64,000 nucleotides of DNA from Curtobacterium oceanosedimentum (GTDB lineage: Bacteria; Actinomycetota; Actinomycetes; Actinomycetales; Microbacteriaceae). The stretch is taken from assembly GCF_020297365.1 (NCBI RefSeq), contig NZ_JAIXIG010000016.1:1-64000 (forward strand), written 5' to 3'. How positions within the stretch are numbered: position 1 is the stretch's first letter; each line of letters starts with the position of its first letter. Positions 1 through 10,268 of the stretch are shown here, in pieces. The notes beneath the pieces were generated by a model, which was not told the origin of the DNA, did not search any database, and saw only the letters and a program-made list of their open reading frames with translations. The translations under genes and the position numbers were made by a program.

Positions 1-100
1 GCACGCGCCACGCCCGAGCTCGCGGTGACCCGGGCCACGCTCCGCCCGCCGTGGTGCTGCTGCTCAGGGATCGTCCAGGCGAGGGCGGTCACCTCGGACC

Positions 101-526
<426 letters not shown>

Positions 527-535
527 CGTTCCGGC

Positions 536-922
536 GTGGTCACCGACGAGACGCGCTGCCCCTGCCTGAGCGGGAACCCCTACGGCGAGTGCTGCGGCCC
601 GCTGCACGCGGGGGCCGTCGCGCCGACGGCCGAGCGGCTCATGCGCTCCCGCTTCACCGCCTTCGCGCTCGGCCTGCCGGAGTACCTGCTGCTCACCTGG
701 CACCCGCGCACCCGCCCGGCGGAGCTCGAGCTGGACCCGTCCCAGCGCTGGACCCGGTTGGACGTGCTGGCGACCAGCTCGGGAGGCCCGTTCGACTCCC
801 GGGGCACCGTCACGTTCCGTGCGTGGTGGCGTTCCGACGACGACCGCGGCACGCTCGAGGAGACGAGCGACTTCGTCCGCGAGCAGGGCCGCTGGTTCTA
901 CGTGGACGGCGTGGTCGGCTGA
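536..922 (+). CDS. YchJ-like (UPF0225) protein with N-terminal SEC-C cysteines
   Basis: 128 residues beginning at GTG 536. The N-terminus carries Cys8-Pro-Cys10 and Cys19-Cys20, the zinc-binding SEC-C pattern. It is followed by the YchJ-type body (LMRSRFTAFALG, YLLLTWHP, WWRSDDD, W-FYVDG). The family has an NTF2-like fold and no established reaction. The gene starts 9 bases after the ohr stop, so the two are probably one transcript. Its stop lies 24 bases from the stop of convergent aroE, with no obvious terminator hairpin between them. Confidence 0.85.
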   Translation: MVTDETRCPCLSGNPYGECCGPLHAGAVAPTAERLMRSRFTAFALGLPEYLLLTWHPRTRPAELELDPSQRWTRLDVLATSSGGPFDSRGTVTFRAWWRSDDDRGTLEETSDFVREQGRWFYVDGVVG

Positions 923-946
923 TCGTCGTCGTCGGTGACTCCGCGG

Positions 947-1813
947 CTACCGCCCGATCACTCCGGGCAGGCCGACCGCGGTGCGCATCGCCCGGCGGAC
1001 CCCGGCCTCGTCGGGCAGCAACTCGTCCTCGTCGCCCGTCAGGAAGAACCGGATCTGGCCGATCGCCTGCTCGGTGAGCATGTCGAGGCCGTTCAGCACG
1101 CGGCCTCCGGCGTCCGACCAGCGCCCGGCCGCGGCGGTCGGCCACGGTTCGTAGGCGACGTCGAAGAGCACCGCGTCGGGCCCCGACGGACGCAGGTCGA
1201 GCGGGTCGGCGGCGCCACCGGGCAGCGTCGAGACGACGAACCCGTGGTGCGTGCCGGGGAGTTCGGTCAGGGGGTGGACCTCGAGCGTCACACCGAGCCG
1301 GACGGCCAGGTCGACGAGCGCGCGCGTCTTCGCGGCGTCCCGCACGAACACCCGGACGAGCGACGCCCCGAGCCGGACGGCCGCGGTCAGGGCGCTCGCC
1401 GCGGTGGCCCCGCCGCCCAGGATCGTCGCCTCGCCCGGCAGGTGCCCGAGCGCCTCGACCGGGCGCACCAGCCCCTGCACGTCGGTGTTGGCGCCGGCTC
1501 GGACGATCGTGGACCCCTCGTGGCGGAACGCGACCGTGTTCGCGACCCCGAGCTCGTCGACGAGCGGGGTGGTGCGGTCGAGCAGCGGCAGCACCTCGCG
1601 CTTGAGCGGCATCGTCAGGCTCAGCCCACGCCACTCCGGACCCCGCCCCGCGACGAACGCGGCGAGCCCGCCGGACGCGACCTCGTGCCTCCCGTACGTG
1701 AAGGGCAGGTCGAGCGCGTCGTAGGCCGCAGCGTGGAGCGTGGGCGAGAGCGAGTGCGCGATGGGGGAGCCGAGCACCGCGAGGTGCGTGCGGCCGGGAT
1801 CAGATGGCGCCAC
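947..1813 (-). CDS. aroE: Shikimate dehydrogenase (AroE)
   Basis: 288 residues from GTG 1813. AroE reduces 3-dehydroshikimate to shikimate with NADPH in the chorismate pathway. The shikimate-binding motif SLSPTLH (21-27), the catalytic-lysine motif LTMPLK (Lys71) and GVANTV (89-94) are present. A glycine-rich dinucleotide loop GGGATA lies near 133-138. The C-terminal GLDMLTEQA stretch is also typical. A chorismate mutase gene lies less than 2 kb away, the only other aromatic-pathway gene here. The gene diverges from the iron-binding lipoprotein gene across a 58-bp gap that holds an iron box. Confidence 0.95.
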   Translation of the reverse strand: MAPSDPGRTHLAVLGSPIAHSLSPTLHAAAYDALDLPFTYGRHEVASGGLAAFVAGRGPEWRGLSLTMPLKREVLPLLDRTTPLVDELGVANTVAFRHEGSTIVRAGANTDVQGLVRPVEALGHLPGEATILGGGATAASALTAAVRLGASLVRVFVRDAAKTRALVDLAVRLGVTLEVHPLTELPGTHHGFVVSTLPGGAADPLDLRPSGPDAVLFDVAYEPWPTAAAGRWSDAGGRVLNGLDMLTEQAIGQIRFFLTGDEDELLPDEAGVRRAMRTAVGLPGVIGR

Positions 1814-1835
1814 GGTGCCCCAGCCTATCCAGGCG

Positions 1836-1871
1836 TGCTCCTGAGCATCCCGTTAGGTTAGGCTACCCTTC
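1836..1871 (+). promoter_or_regulatory. DtxR/IdeR-type iron box overlapping a predicted leaderless promoter
   Basis: TTAGGTTAGGCTACCCTTC at 1853-1871 matches 16 of 19 positions of the classical DtxR/IdeR iron-box consensus. A possible -10 (TAGGCT, 1859-1864) lies inside the box, 17 bases after a weak -35 (TGCTCC, 1836-1841). That places transcription start at about 1871-1872, on the GTG start codon, so the mRNA is probably leaderless. Repression in iron-replete cells is the expected outcome. Confidence 0.82.
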
Positions 1872-2873
1872 GTGAACTCTCCCCTCCGTCTCCGCCGCGT
1901 GCTCGCCGCAGCCGGCGCCGTCGCCGCTGCGTCCCTCGTCCTCGCCGGGTGCGCCTCTGGCTCCGACTCCTCCACCGGATCGTCCTCGGGTTCGTCCGAC
2001 GCGGCGTTCCCCGTCTCCATCACGACCGGCCTCGGCACCACGACGATCGAGTCCGAGCCGAAGCGCGTCGTCGCACTCGGCTGGGGCGACGCGGAGACCG
2101 CGCTCGAGCTCGGCGTGCAGCCCGTCGGCGCGAGCGACTGGCTCGCCTTCGGTGGCGACGGCGTCGGCCCGTGGCTGAAGGGGGCGTACGACGAGTCGCC
2201 GAAGATCATCCAGACGCTCGAGCCGAGCTACGAGGACATCCTCAAGCTCGACCCCGACGTGATCCTCGACGTGAAGTCGTCGGGTGACAAGGAGCGGTAC
2301 GACAAGCTCTCGGCCATCGCGCCGACCGTGGCGATCCCGAAGGGCGGCGAGAACTACCTCGCCTCGACCGAGCAGCAGACCACGATGATCGCGAAGGCGC
2401 TCGGCAAGGAGTCCGAGGGCAAGGAGCTGCTCTCCGGCCTCGACGACGCCTACGCAAAGGCGCGCGAGGCGCACCCGGACTTCGCGGGCAAGACCGCCGT
2501 CGTCGGTGCGTACAGCTCCGAGGGCTTCGGGGCCTACGCCTCCACCGACAGCCGCTCGACGTTCATGCGCAACCTGGGCTTCGAGATCCCGGAGGCCATC
2601 GACGAGCAGGCCGGCAAGGAGTTCTCGGTGCGCCTGTCCGACGAGAACCTCGACCTGCTCGACGCCGACCTGACGCTGATCCTGCCGATCTACGTCGACG
2701 CGTCCGAGGCGTCGTCGAACAAGCTGTTCCAGAAGGTGCCGTCGGTCGAGGCCGGGCACGCGATCGTGTTCGACGACCAGGACGTCTCGTCGGCGTTCTC
2801 GATGGGGACGACGGCGGCGATCGAGTGGGCACTGGACAAGCTGCCTTCGCAGTTCGAGGAGAAGCTCGGCTAG
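1872..2873 (+). CDS. Iron-siderophore ABC transporter substrate-binding lipoprotein
   Basis: 333 residues. The N-terminus is a lipoprotein signal: Arg-rich start, hydrophobic core, then the lipobox LAGC with Cys27 as the lipidated residue. A Ser-rich tether follows and then a class III (FepB/FhuD-like) binding fold, recognisable from RVVALGWGDAETALELGV, EPSYEDILKLDPDVIL and a late IEWALDKLP helix. It should capture ferric siderophore outside the membrane for an ABC importer. No permease or ATPase gene is adjacent, so it is an orphan component here. GTG 1872 abuts the iron box, and no ribosome-binding site fits upstream. That supports a leaderless start. Confidence 0.92.
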   Translation: MNSPLRLRRVLAAAGAVAAASLVLAGCASGSDSSTGSSSGSSDAAFPVSITTGLGTTTIESEPKRVVALGWGDAETALELGVQPVGASDWLAFGGDGVGPWLKGAYDESPKIIQTLEPSYEDILKLDPDVILDVKSSGDKERYDKLSAIAPTVAIPKGGENYLASTEQQTTMIAKALGKESEGKELLSGLDDAYAKAREAHPDFAGKTAVVGAYSSEGFGAYASTDSRSTFMRNLGFEIPEAIDEQAGKEFSVRLSDENLDLLDADLTLILPIYVDASEASSNKLFQKVPSVEAGHAIVFDDQDVSSAFSMGTTAAIEWALDKLPSQFEEKLG

Positions 2874-2916
2874 GGCTGGTCTCGCTGGTCGGTACTGCTG
2901 GTCAGTGCCACTGGAC

Positions 2917-2953
2917 CGACAGGGTGCCGCCGATGTTCGGTGGCACCCTGTCG
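2917..2953. terminator. Strong hairpin between convergent genes
   Basis: The arms 2917-2931 and 2939-2953 pair over 15 bases (core GACAGGGTGCC / GGCACCCTGTC, one G-T wobble) around a 7-base loop. The hairpin lies between the convergent siderophore-binding and DUF1304 genes, so it could terminate both. No clear T tract follows, as is common in high-GC actinobacteria. Confidence 0.8.
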
Positions 2954-3007
2954 CTTTCCGGGCTGGGCCGTGCGCGCTGGCGTGCGCTCGCGGTCTGGTG
3001 GGGGTCG

Positions 3008-3412
3008 CTAGACGGCGACGGTCGAGCCGAGCAGCGCGAAGAGCAGCGCGATGAGGGGGAGCGTGCCCTGCTTGAACGCGGAGTTGACGTACTTGCGGCC
3101 CGACCCGAGCAGGATCACGGCGGCGCCGAGCATGCTCGCGGTCGAGAAGACCACGAGGGTCCAGCCGCTCACGGTGTTGCCAGCCAGGACGAGCACGACA
3201 CCCAGGATCGCGCCGATCGCCAGGAACAGGTTGTAGAACCCCTGGTTGAACGCGAGCGACCGGGTGGCGGCGGCGTCGGTCTCCGAGGCGATGCCGAAGA
3301 CCTTGCGAGCCCGGGGACTGGTCCAGATGATGGACTCGAGGAAGAAGATGTACACGTGGATCAGGCCCGCGAGAACCGCGAAGACGCCCGAGATCACCAG
3401 CAGGACCGACAT
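3008..3412 (-). CDS. DUF1304 family small membrane protein
   Basis: 134 residues from ATG 3412. About four transmembrane helices are apparent: MSVLLVISGVFAVLAGLIHV, the FNQGFYNLFLAIGAILGVVL region, a central WTLVVFSTASMLGAAVILLG and a C-terminal LIALLFALLGST. The conserved family residues HVYIFFLES-IW and RSLAFNQGFYNLFLA are present. The function of DUF1304 proteins is unknown. The reading frame stays open upstream to 3769, but that part overlaps the chorismate mutase gene antisense and has no membrane character, so the start was placed at the conserved N-terminus. Confidence 0.88.
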   Translation of the reverse strand: MSVLLVISGVFAVLAGLIHVYIFFLESIIWTSPRARKVFGIASETDAAATRSLAFNQGFYNLFLAIGAILGVVLVLAGNTVSGWTLVVFSTASMLGAAVILLGSGRKYVNSAFKQGTLPLIALLFALLGSTVAV

Positions 3413-3472
3413 GCCCCCATTGTCGCAGGACTCCTCGGGGATCGGCTCCGCGTCCGCCAGTAGGCTCGGTGC

Positions 3473-3796
3473 ATGAACGACGACGTCACCCCGCCCGACT
3501 CCGACGCGACGGCCGTCGCCGAGCTCCGGAGCATCCGGCAGAGCATCGACAACATCGACGCCGCCGTCATCCACATGCTCGCCGAGCGGTTCAAGTACAC
3601 CCAGCGCGTCGGACACCTGAAGGCTGCGTCGGGCATGCCGGCGGCCGACCCGGACCGTGAGCGCATCCAGGTCGCACGACTCCGGTCGCTCGCCGCCGAC
3701 TCGCACCTCGACCCCGCCTTCGCCGAGAAGTTCCTCAACTTCATCGTCGCCGAGGTCATCCACCACCACGAGCGCATCGCCGGGCGCGACGAATGA
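3473..3796 (+). CDS. Chorismate mutase (AroQ type)
   Basis: 107 residues, the size of a monofunctional all-helical AroQ chorismate mutase, which converts chorismate to prephenate. The long first helix has the expected pattern: LRSIRQSIDNIDAAVIHMLAERF, then KYTQRVGHLKA. The basic active-site residues are represented by Arg22, Arg39 and Lys50. The second half (DRERIQVARLRSLA, FAEKFLNFIVAEVIHHH) also fits. No signal peptide is present, so it is the cytoplasmic form. Its stop overlaps the ATG of the next gene (ATGA), implying translational coupling with the lactonase. Confidence 0.92.
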   Translation: MNDDVTPPDSDATAVAELRSIRQSIDNIDAAVIHMLAERFKYTQRVGHLKAASGMPAADPDRERIQVARLRSLAADSHLDPAFAEKFLNFIVAEVIHHHERIAGRDE

Positions 3797-4890
3797 GCGC
3801 CGGACTCCCGACGCTGCTCATCGGCTCGTACACGGCGACGGGCGGTGGGAACGGCACCGGCATCTCGCTGGTCGACGGCGGGCCGGCCGGAGTGCTCCCG
3901 ACGCCCCGGACCGTCGCCGTGCTCGACGACCCCTCGTTCCTCGCCGTGTCGGGTGACCGGGTCTACGCCGTCTCCGAGAAGAACGACGGCGGCGTGTCCG
4001 CCTTCCGGCTGCAGGGTGGCGCGCTCGAGCACCTGTGGGACGCCACCGCCGGCGGCGACGCCCCGTGCCACGTCCGGGTCGACCCGTCCGGCGCGCTCGT
4101 CGTCACGAACTACGTCTCCGGCACGGTCGCCGCGATCCCGCTCGCCGTCGCCGAGTCGCACGCGGCCTCGGTGACCGCCAGCGACGGCGTGGTGCTGCAC
4201 GGGGAGGCCGACCAGCGCTCCGTACCGGCCGATGCCGTCACGGTCGTCGTGCTCCCCGACGCCACCGGTCCCGACGAGGACCGCCAGGACGGCCCGCACG
4301 CCCACCAGTCCGTCGCGACACCGGACGGCACGGTGCTGGTCGCCGACCTCGGAGGCGACGCCCTGCACGAGTTCCGCATCGTCGTGGACACCGAGGGGCG
4401 TGCGGGTGACACCGTGCTCGAACCGCTCCGCGTGCACCACGTCGAACCGGGGACCGGGCCGCGGCACATGGCCTGGTACGACGGCGACCTGTTCGTCGCC
4501 GGCGAGCTCGACGGCCGGGTGCACCGGCTGCGGCGCGACGACTCCGGCTCGTTCCGGACCGTCACCACCGCTGCGACCTTCGACGGCGAGGTGGGGGAGT
4601 CCCTGCTCAGCCACATCGAGGTCGACGACGCCGGCCGCGTGTACGTCGCGGTGCGGGGGCGGGACCTGCTCGTGGTGCTCGACGCCAGCGACGGTGGGCT
4701 GACGATGTCGGCGTCCGTGCCGTGCGGCGGAACCTGGCCGCGGCACTTCGCCCGGGTGCCCGGGTTCGTCCTGGTGGCGAACCAGATGTCCGACGCCGTC
4801 GCGGTGCTGCCCCTGGACGCCGACGGGCTGCCGGGCGGAGCGGTCGCACAGATCCGGGTGGGTACGCCGACCTGCGTCGTCCCGCTCTGA
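3793..4890 (+). CDS. Lactonase family protein, seven-bladed beta-propeller (YkgB/Pgl type)
   Basis: 365 residues with the repeating pattern of cytoplasmic 6-phosphogluconolactonase-like propellers: LLIGSYTATGG at the start, NDGGVSAFRLQ, HVRVDPSGALVVTNYVSGTVA, HAHQSVATPDGTVLVADLGGD, GTGPRHMAWY and WPRHFARV. Members hydrolyse 6-phosphogluconolactone or related lactones. The actual substrate cannot be read from sequence. Translation starts inside the chorismate mutase stop (ATGA), so the two proteins are probably made together. No signal peptide is seen. Confidence 0.85.
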   Translation: MSAGLPTLLIGSYTATGGGNGTGISLVDGGPAGVLPTPRTVAVLDDPSFLAVSGDRVYAVSEKNDGGVSAFRLQGGALEHLWDATAGGDAPCHVRVDPSGALVVTNYVSGTVAAIPLAVAESHAASVTASDGVVLHGEADQRSVPADAVTVVVLPDATGPDEDRQDGPHAHQSVATPDGTVLVADLGGDALHEFRIVVDTEGRAGDTVLEPLRVHHVEPGTGPRHMAWYDGDLFVAGELDGRVHRLRRDDSGSFRTVTTAATFDGEVGESLLSHIEVDDAGRVYVAVRGRDLLVVLDASDGGLTMSASVPCGGTWPRHFARVPGFVLVANQMSDAVAVLPLDADGLPGGAVAQIRVGTPTCVVPL

Positions 4891-4923
4891 GGCCGGGGCT
4901 TCCGCGCGCTGTCGTCCTCGTGG

Positions 4924-5170
4924 GCGCATGACGCCGGCGTGTTCGGCGTGGGCGCATGACGACGGCGTGTTCCTGAGGGCGCATGACGCCGGCGTGTTCG
5001 TGCGCGCGCATGACGCCGGTGTGTTCGGTGGACACCCCGACGACGTCGAGACGCCCCCGAACTCGGCGGCGTCTCGATCCTTCGGCGGCGTGGAGCCGAG
5101 ACGCCGGCGTGTTGCTGACTCGCTGGCGTCGCACGGGCCCCCGGACGCGCTGAGACGCCGGCGTGTCCGG
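4924..5170. repeat. Intergenic 27-28 bp tandem repeat array plus hairpin
   Basis: The 297-base gap after the lactonase gene holds four near-identical 22-base units at 4924, 4952, 4979 and 5006, each of the form GCGCATGACGCCGGCGTGTT plus two bases, spaced 28, 27 and 27. A shorter core, GAGACGCCGGCGTGT, returns at 5098 and 5152. Between them a 10-base stem (TCGAGACGCC at 5046-5055 with GGCGTCTCGA at 5068-5077) surrounds a 12-base loop. The gap lies between convergent genes and has no credible ORF. A terminator role for the hairpin is possible. The role of the repeats is unknown. Confidence 0.8.
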
Positions 5171-5187
5171 GAGCCCGAACGCGTCCG

Positions 5188-6108
5188 CTAGAACTCGATC
5201 AGGTTCTCGAACGGACGCCCCTCGGCCAGCGCGGCCACCTGCTTGCGCATGAGCTCGACCGACCTCGGCACGCTCAGGTCGGTGTTGCCGCCGACGTGCG
5301 GGGTGAGCACGGTGTTGGGCGTCGTCCACAGTGCGTGGCCGGCGGGCAGCGGCTCGGGGTCCGTGACGTCGAGCGCCGCGAAGAGCCGCTCGGACTGCAG
5401 CTCGGCGACCAGGGCGTCGGTGTCGACGACCTTGCCCCGTGCCACGTTGACCACCAGGGCGCCGTCCGGCAGCGCGGCGAGCAGCTCGGCGTCGACCAAC
5501 CCCTCGGTCTCGTCGGTGAGCGGCGCGATGAGCACGAGCACGTCGGTCGTCCGAGCCAGCTCGGGCAGTTCGCCGAATGCGTGCACGTGCCGGCCGTCCT
5601 GCTCGCGAGCGGTGCGGGCGACCACGGTGACCTCGGTGCGGAACGCCTCGAAGCGCGCCGCGATCGCGGACCCGATCGCCCCGTACCCGACGACCGTCAC
5701 ACGCCGGTCCGCCAACGACCGGGTCTCGCGGGCGTCCCAGACGCCGTTCGCACGGTCGGTCTGGAACGCCGCGATCTCGCGGAGCGACGTCAGCGCGAGG
5801 CCGACGGCGAGCTCGGCCGTCTCGTCGTCGTGGATGCCCCGGCCGTTCGCCAGCGCGGCGTGGCCGGGCACGTGCGGGATCGCGTGCTCGTACCCGGCGC
5901 TCGGCAGCTGCAGCAGCTGGAGCTCCGGCAGGTCGTGCACGTACTGCCACCGGTGTCGTCCGGCGAAGTAGAACGGCAGGAACGTGATCGCGACCTCGTC
6001 CGGGCGGGGGTGGGGCGCTTCGACGTCCCAGACGTCCAGCTCGACACCGTCGGGGACGGGACCGAACCGGTCGACGAGCTCGGCGAAGGGCAGCGTGACG
6101 ATCGGCAT
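5188..6108 (-). CDS. D-isomer-specific 2-hydroxyacid dehydrogenase family protein
   Basis: 306 residues from ATG 6108 (MPIVTLPFAELV). The C-terminal half is a Rossmann NAD(P)-binding domain with VVGYGAIGSAIAARF (glycine loop 141-146). The catalytic set of the family follows: Arg in VNVARGKVV, the acidic DVTDPEPLP segment, and His in TPNTVLTPHVGGN. The N-terminal half is the less conserved substrate domain. The enzyme should interconvert a 2-oxoacid and a D-2-hydroxyacid, but the substrate is not predictable. The frame is open for another 21 codons upstream, but these overlap the end of purL and look arginine-rich and non-native. It sits 13 bases after the purL stop and may ride on the purSQL transcript. 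Confidence 0.87.
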   Translation of the reverse strand: MPIVTLPFAELVDRFGPVPDGVELDVWDVEAPHPRPDEVAITFLPFYFAGRHRWQYVHDLPELQLLQLPSAGYEHAIPHVPGHAALANGRGIHDDETAELAVGLALTSLREIAAFQTDRANGVWDARETRSLADRRVTVVGYGAIGSAIAARFEAFRTEVTVVARTAREQDGRHVHAFGELPELARTTDVLVLIAPLTDETEGLVDAELLAALPDGALVVNVARGKVVDTDALVAELQSERLFAALDVTDPEPLPAGHALWTTPNTVLTPHVGGNTDLSVPRSVELMRKQVAALAEGRPFENLIEF

Positions 6109-6121
6109 GCGCGAGCGGCGC

Positions 6122-8520
<2,399 letters not shown>

Positions 8521-8524
<4 letters not shown>

Positions 8525-9225
8525 TTGACGAGCGCGTGCTCGATCACGGAGGTGAAGAAGGTCAGGCCGTCCGTACCGGAGGCCATGGCGGCGGGGGTGT
8601 CCGGGCCGAAGCCGGCCTCCGTCGCGTGCTCGGGGTGCGGCATGAGGCCGACGACGTTGCCGCGCTCGTTCGAGACGCCAGCGATGTCGTCGATGGAGCC
8701 GTTCGGGTTCACGCCGACGTAGCGGAACACCACCTGGCCGTTGTCCTCGATGCGCTTGATCTCGTCGGCGTCCGCGACGAAGCGGCCGTCGGCGTTCTTG
8801 AGCGGGATCGTGATCTCCTGCTCCGCCGTGAACCCGCTGGTCCAGGCGGTCGAGGTGGTCTCGACGCGGAGCTTCTGGTCGCGGCGGATGAACTGCTGGT
8901 GCGCGTTGCGGGTGTGCGCGCCGGGCACCAGGCGGGCCTCGGCCAGCATCTGGAAGCCGTTGCAGATGCCGAGCACGGGCATGCCCTTGCCGGCGGCGTC
9001 GATGACCTCGGCCATGATCGGGGCCTTCGCCGCGATGGCGCCGGCACGCAGGTAGTCGCCGTACGAGAACCCGCCGGGCAGCACGATGGCGTCGACGCCC
9101 TGCAGGTCGTGGTCGCCGTGCCAGAGCGCGACGGGCTCGGCACCGGCGAGGCGGACCGCGCGCTGGGCGTCGCGGTCGTCGAGCGAGCCGGGGAACGTGA
9201 TGACGCCGATCCGCATGGCGCTCAC
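8521..9225 (-). CDS. purQ: Phosphoribosylformylglycinamidine synthase subunit PurQ
   Basis: 234 residues, a class I glutamine amidotransferase that feeds ammonia to PurL. The nucleophile elbow GICNGFQML carries the catalytic cysteine, and the His-Glu pair is in [10 protein letters not shown] near the C-terminus. [13 protein letters not shown] and the [16 protein letters not shown] loop are diagnostic for PurQ. It overlaps purS upstream and purL downstream by four bases each, giving tight stoichiometric coupling of the three-subunit enzyme. MSAMRIGV could also start at Met4, but ATG 9225 gives the classical overlap. Confidence 0.97.
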
Positions 9226-9470
9226 TCGGCCACGCTCACCGAGACGACGTCCTCGATCACGGCGTTGGAGAAGACGTCGGCGGCGATCTCGCGCACCTCG
9301 GCCAGCTTCGCGTCGTCGACGGGGCCGTCGACGGTCACCTCGAAGCGCTTGCCGATGCGGACGTTGGTCAGGTCGGCCTTGCCCAGGCGGGCGAGGGCGT
9401 TGCCCACTGCCTTCCCCTGGGGGTCGAGGATCTCGGCCTTGGGCATGACCTCGACGACGATCGTTGGCAC
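9222..9470 (-). CDS. purS: Phosphoribosylformylglycinamidine synthase subunit PurS
   Basis: 82 residues, the normal size of PurS, the small dimeric subunit that bridges PurQ and PurL and is needed for ammonia channelling. Family features are [26 protein letters not shown] and VRIGKRFEV. It is the first gene of the purSQL unit. The 189 bases upstream, shared with the divergent PadR gene, must hold its promoter, but I could not assign one with confidence. Confidence 0.95.
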   Translation of the reverse strand: MPTIVVEVMPKAEILDPQGKAVGNALARLGKADLTNVRIGKRFEVTVDGPVDDAKLAEVREIAADVFSNAVIEDVVSVSVAE

Positions 9471-9575
9471 GTGTTCTCTCCAGCGCTTCAGGGGTGGGGG
9501 GACGCGACCAGTCTACGGGGCGCGCGCGACACGCCGGGACGGATCCGGGCCTCCTGTGGGGAACGTCCTGTGCGT

Positions 9576-9616
9576 TTGCTCACCTGTGTTCCACTCCGTA
9601 TATTCGACGTCGAATA
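9576..9616 (+). promoter_or_regulatory. Promoter and 16-bp palindromic operator for the PadR-MFS operon
   Basis: A -35 TTGCTC (9576-9581), an exact 17-base spacer and a -10 TATATT (9599-9604) precede the PadR gene. A perfect 16-base palindrome, TATTCGACGTCGAATA (9601-9616), overlaps the -10 and the expected start site. This is the layout of an autorepressed regulator-transporter operon, and PadR is the obvious ligand. Confidence 0.82.
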
Positions 9617-9659
9617 GTCCAGTCGGAAGACTGTCGCACCGATCTGTCAGGAGGCCCGG

Positions 9660-10268
9660 ATGGCGTCGCTCACGCCGCTCGCGTTCGCCGCGCTCGACCT
9701 GCTGAACGAGGCGCCGATGCACCCCTACGAGATGTTCCAGACGATGCTCCACCGCCAGGAGGAGCGGAACGTCAAAGTGCGACCGGGCACGCTCTACCAC
9801 CAGGTCGGCCGTCTCGCCGAGCTCGGCCTCGCCGAGGTCGTCGGCACCGACCGCGACGGCAACCGGCCCGAACGCACCACCTACACGATCACCGACGCGG
9901 GGCGGACGGCCCTGGCGGACGGGCTGCGCCGCATGGTGGCCGAGCCCGCCGACGAGTACCCCGAGTTCCACCTGGCGCTCTCGGTGCTCGAGAACCTGCC
10001 GCGGGTCGAGGCGGTCGATGCCGTCCGGGCCCGGATCGTCGCGCTCGAGCGGGAGCGCGACGAGTACGACGAAGCGCTCCGGCGAGTGCACGCGAAGCAG
10101 CTGACCGAGCGGTACTGGCTCGACGTGTCGTACGTGCGTGCCATGCTCACCGCGCAGATCGAGTGGCTCCGCACCACGGTCGACCGCATCGACGGCGGCG
10201 ACCTCCCCTGGGACGGCCCGGCCGTCCCCACCGAACTCCCCACCAACAGCAAGGACACCACTCGATGA
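9660..10268 (+). CDS. PadR family transcriptional regulator
   Basis: 202 residues. The N-terminal winged helix-turn-helix is a clear PadR domain: LTPLAFAALDLLNEAPMHPYEMF, VKVRPGTLYHQVGRLAELGL, TTYTITDAGRTAL. A C-terminal helical dimerisation region of the Vir_act_alpha_C type follows (ALERERDEYDEALRRVHA, AMLTAQIEWLRTTVDRI). A good ribosome site (CAGGAGG) precedes ATG 9660. Its stop overlaps the start of the MFS gene (ATGA), so it very probably represses the exporter until an inducer binds. A perfect palindrome sits on its promoter. Confidence 0.92.
   Translation: MASLTPLAFAALDLLNEAPMHPYEMFQTMLHRQEERNVKVRPGTLYHQVGRLAELGLAEVVGTDRDGNRPERTTYTITDAGRTALADGLRRMVAEPADEYPEFHLALSVLENLPRVEAVDAVRARIVALERERDEYDEALRRVHAKQLTERYWLDVSYVRAMLTAQIEWLRTTVDRIDGGDLPWDGPAVPTELPTNSKDTTR

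Noticed and set aside
1-100. Possible end of an upstream gene or an ohr regulator site
   Set aside because: Too short to judge. No stop-anchored frame with normal composition and no palindrome was found before ohr.
4924-5027. CRISPR-like regular repeats
   Set aside because: Repeats are 22 bases with only 5-6 bases between them and no cas genes are near, so there is no room for spacers.
4928-5191. 87-codon frame over the tandem repeats
   Set aside because: It consists of repeat translations, has no ribosome site, and overlaps the end of the convergent dehydrogenase gene.
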